Shown here: positions 62,047 to 64,000 of the stretch, one piece after another
Layout of the letters: each line of letters begins with the position of its first letter
How positions within the stretch are numbered: position 1 is the first letter of the stretch
Assembly (NCBI GenBank): GCA_949987705.1
Contig: CATLJY010000158.1
Coordinates: forward strand, 1 to 64,000
Direction of reading: 5' to 3'
Source: Thereva unica
Lineage: Eukaryota; Arthropoda; Insecta; Diptera; Therevidae
DNA: 64,000 nucleotides
Translations under genes and position numbers: made by a program
Notes under the pieces: generated by a model
What the model saw: the letters and a program-made list of their open reading frames with translations, nothing else
The model's database searches: none
Told to the model about the DNA's origin: nothing

Positions 62047-63639
62047 GTGACTGTCCTTTCTCGCGCAACTCGTGGGACTCAACATAGAGAAACAAAAACC
62101 AATGAGGTTGGAGCACCTCCCAAAGCTCCAAACACAGCCAGGGCTTTTATAGTCCAACAAAGGGCGACTCCGGAAGATGGTAACTCCATCCAAAGGAGCA
62201 GAAAGACGGTGAGAACACCACCACCAAAGAGTGCTAAGGACCAGGAGCATTCCGGTTCTGAGCAACAAAGTGCGGCTCAAGAAGGAAATCCAAATTCCGT
62301 TCCTAGGAGCAACAAAACGGTTAGAACACCGCCATTAAGGTGCATAAAGGACCTTGGGTCAGCGGAAAATGGCGAAGTGAGGGTGAGCACTCCGGCGACC
62401 ACAGCGGAGGAGGCTCAATCATCCCCTTTTGATAAATTAGGGGTTATGATAAGAGACCTCATGGAGTATGTCGACGCAAAGAAAAACGTCGAGCTCGCCA
62501 TAAAGGAGAAAATTAGGCGGGTTAGGTCTACCTACCTCAAGGCCAAGGAGAAAATAACTACCCAGCAGAGGGCGAAAGAGCTGAAGGATACGTCGGCTCA
62601 AACAGAAGTTTCGCCGCACAAAAAAGAGAGACGTTCAACCGGGGATGCAGTAGATAAACGGCCCCAAGAAAAGAGCAAAGAGCCGCGGCCGCGCAAGCGC
62701 CGTAGAGAGCTCAACGAGGAGGTGCAGCTGCAGCAGCACACCCCCAAGAGAAAAAAGGGAAAGACTCCCGATGCAGTGGCCGAGCCAGCCCCGATACAGG
62801 CGGCACGCCCGGTTGAATGCGAGAGTGGGAACCGGGAAAGCTCTGCCTGGAAGAAGGTGGAAAGAAAAAAGAGGAAGAAAAAGAAAAGAAGACTTAAAGA
62901 GGCCAACAAGCTGAGGCAAAGGACCCGGTCGGATGCAATTATCATCACGACCAAAGGGGAAGCAACGTACGCGGAGATCCTTCGCAAGGTGAGGATAGAT
63001 GCCTCCCTGGCGGAACTGGGAAACAGCGTAAATAGAGTTAGGAGAACGCAAAAGGGCGATCTCCTGCTAGAGCTAAAGAGGGGAGATGCTAAGACCGGGG
63101 ACTTAGAACAGAAGGTTAAAGCATCGATTAACGGGGTGGCTGAAGTGAGAGCCAGTACAAATACGGTAGTGATCGAGTGTAGAGACTTGGACGAGATCAC
63201 AACCAAGGAAGAGGTGTGCGAAGCACTGAGGACCCAGCTAGGTCTGACGGTCGAGGAAAAGGATGTCCTCAGGCTAAGACAGTCGTGGGGGGGCACTCAG
63301 ACGGCGTTTATAAGCCTGCCTGTTGAAGCTGCGAAGAAGGCTATCGCAGCAGGTAAAGTTCGAGTCGGCTGGGTGGTATGCCGAATGCGGGAGCGGGTAT
63401 CGCTTAAACCGTGCTTCAAATGCATGAAGTTCGGCCACATAGCGAAAAACTGCAGCAGCAGCCAGGATAGAGGAAGGCTGTGCCGAGGCTGCGGAAAAGA
63501 GGGTCACAAAGTAAAGGAGTGTGACCAAGCTGCCAAATGCCTAATTTGTAGGGAGGTAGAGGGCAGGGATAGTGGGCACGTGACCGGAGGCAGTAGATGT
63601 CCGGCATACAAGGAGGCACTAAAAAGCAAGCGAAGATAA
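62047..63639 (+). CDS. R1-like ORF1 (Gag-like) protein with three CCHC zinc knuckles
   Basis: The frame opens after a TAA at 62026-62028 and has no early in-frame ATG; 62047 is a GTG. An ATG at 62043 is in another frame and soon stops, so the native start is either non-AUG or lost by a small indel. The N-terminus has two related blocks (SRKTVRTPPPKS and SNKTVRTPPLRC, about residues 51 and 89), then a helical region and very basic patches (KKVERKKRKKKKRRLKE). A conserved domain (RVRRTQKGDLLLELKR … LRLRQSWGGTQTAFI) precedes knuckles at residues about 456-469 and 479-492 (CX2CX4HX4C) and 498-518. Binds element RNA by family analogy. Confidence 0.85.
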   Translation: MTVLSRATRGTQHRETKTNEVGAPPKAPNTARAFIVQQRATPEDGNSIQRSRKTVRTPPPKSAKDQEHSGSEQQSAAQEGNPNSVPRSNKTVRTPPLRCIKDLGSAENGEVRVSTPATTAEEAQSSPFDKLGVMIRDLMEYVDAKKNVELAIKEKIRRVRSTYLKAKEKITTQQRAKELKDTSAQTEVSPHKKERRSTGDAVDKRPQEKSKEPRPRKRRRELNEEVQLQQHTPKRKKGKTPDAVAEPAPIQAARPVECESGNRESSAWKKVERKKRKKKKRRLKEANKLRQRTRSDAIIITTKGEATYAEILRKVRIDASLAELGNSVNRVRRTQKGDLLLELKRGDAKTGDLEQKVKASINGVAEVRASTNTVVIECRDLDEITTKEEVCEALRTQLGLTVEEKDVLRLRQSWGGTQTAFISLPVEAAKKAIAAGKVRVGWVVCRMRERVSLKPCFKCMKFGHIAKNCSSSQDRGRLCRGCGKEGHKVKECDQAAKCLICREVEGRDSGHVTGGSRCPAYKEALKSKRR

Positions 63640-64000
63640 GGTTCATACAGATTAACTTGAACCACTGTCAAGCGGCACAAGATTTGCTGGCACAGACAGT
63701 TTTCGAGGAAAAAATCGACGTCGCAATCGTCTGCGAGCAGTATAGAAACCTGCACAGCGGCGTCTGGATAAACGATAGCAGCGGCACGTCAGCGATATGG
63801 ACGTGCGGGAGCCGAGCCATGGAAGATACCATGAGAAGCCCAGAGAATGGCTTCACGCGGGCAAAAGTAGGCGGAATACACGTCTACAGCTGCTATGCGG
63901 CGCCAAGCCTGACATTAGACGATTACGAGTCGATGCTGGAAAGGTTAGCCGCCGACGCGAGCCGCCATCACCCGGTAATATTAGCGGGTGATTTCAATGC
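63603..64000 (+). CDS. R1-like ORF2, endonuclease N-terminus, 3'-partial
   Basis: In the -1 frame relative to ORF1 and overlapping its last 12 codons. It reads KIRFIQINLNHCQAAQDLL, VAIVCEQYRN, VYSCYAAPSLTLDDYESML and ends at the window edge in VILAGDFNA, the conserved endonuclease motif. The DNA-nicking domain of an R1-type LINE; the RT lies outside the window. No break in the visible part. ORF2 has no ATG of its own near the overlap, so coupled translation is likely (inference). Confidence 0.85.

Larger units (their letters stand above)
61840..64000 (+). mobile_element. R1-clade LINE, 5' part, runs off the window
   Basis: A 5' UTR of about 190 bp begins directly at the end of (TA)n with a structured segment (61840-61876). 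ORF1 with three zinc knuckles and ORF2 endonuclease overlap, as in R1-clade elements. A piece of the same leader is at 21325-21398. Confidence 0.82.

Noticed and set aside
62598..63296. 232-codon minus-strand ORF
   Set aside because: Antisense of the Lys/Arg/Glu-rich R1-like ORF1; no independent evidence.

Overview
This window looks like transposon-dense insect DNA, and a fly or a close relative is plausible. The support is an env-bearing errantivirus, many Jockey/CR1-like, RTE-like and R1-like LINEs, BEL/Pao and Copia elements, a HARBI1-like transposase with short introns, and abundant (TA)n tracts and satellites. I found no intact single-copy host gene. The only candidate non-transposon gene is a broken DUF4806-like set of exons near 20.3-20.9 kb. 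Family names come from motif recognition alone; no database search was possible.

Layout. 1-5.9 kb is the 3' part of an errantivirus with open gag, pol and env and its 3' LTR, inserted in the 3' UTR of a LINE (family A). 5.9-14.7 kb is a deep nest: a dead HARBI1-like transposase (- strand) is split by a LINE (family E, +), which is split by a second LINE (family C-like, +), which is split by a hAT MITE with an exact 8-bp target duplication. Two further MITEs lie in or next to the transposase. 15.2-17.2 kb is a third LINE (family D, -) carrying a tRNA-derived SINE. 17.2-19.5 kb is a 5'-truncated Copia (-). 20.3-20.9 kb holds the DUF4806-like exons, followed by LINE scraps. 22.3-23.3 kb is a long inverted-repeat element. 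23.3-27.5 kb is a satellite of about 310 bp per monomer with a near-perfect 337-bp palindrome inserted in it.

27.5-48.8 kb contains BEL/Pao pieces, all on the + strand. One is the 3' end of a copy (27.5-28.6 kb). A second copy seems to be the host of most later insertions: primer-binding region near 30.2 kb, protease at 32.6 kb, protease-RT at 43.2 kb, RT at 48.1-48.8 kb. It is interrupted by a 1.65-kb inverted repeat, three TA-flanked MITEs in (TA)n, a full-length family A LINE that has undergone a 3,773-bp internal tandem duplication, an RTE-like LINE with one frameshift, and a second hAT MITE. 48.8-50.1 kb is a Penelope-like element with a hammerhead-like core.

50.1-64 kb is a string of retroelements separated by (TA)n tracts: LINE A (+), LINE B (-), LINE C (+, with a 942-codon uninterrupted ORF), a repeat element carrying 12 copies of a 128-bp satellite with higher-order structure, and an R1-clade LINE (+) with three zinc knuckles that runs off the window edge.

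The elements do not work together as a pathway. What the window records is an insertion history that can be ordered from interrupted reading frames and target duplications. The copies closest to intact are the errantivirus, LINE C, LINE B, the RTE-like element and the R1-like element.
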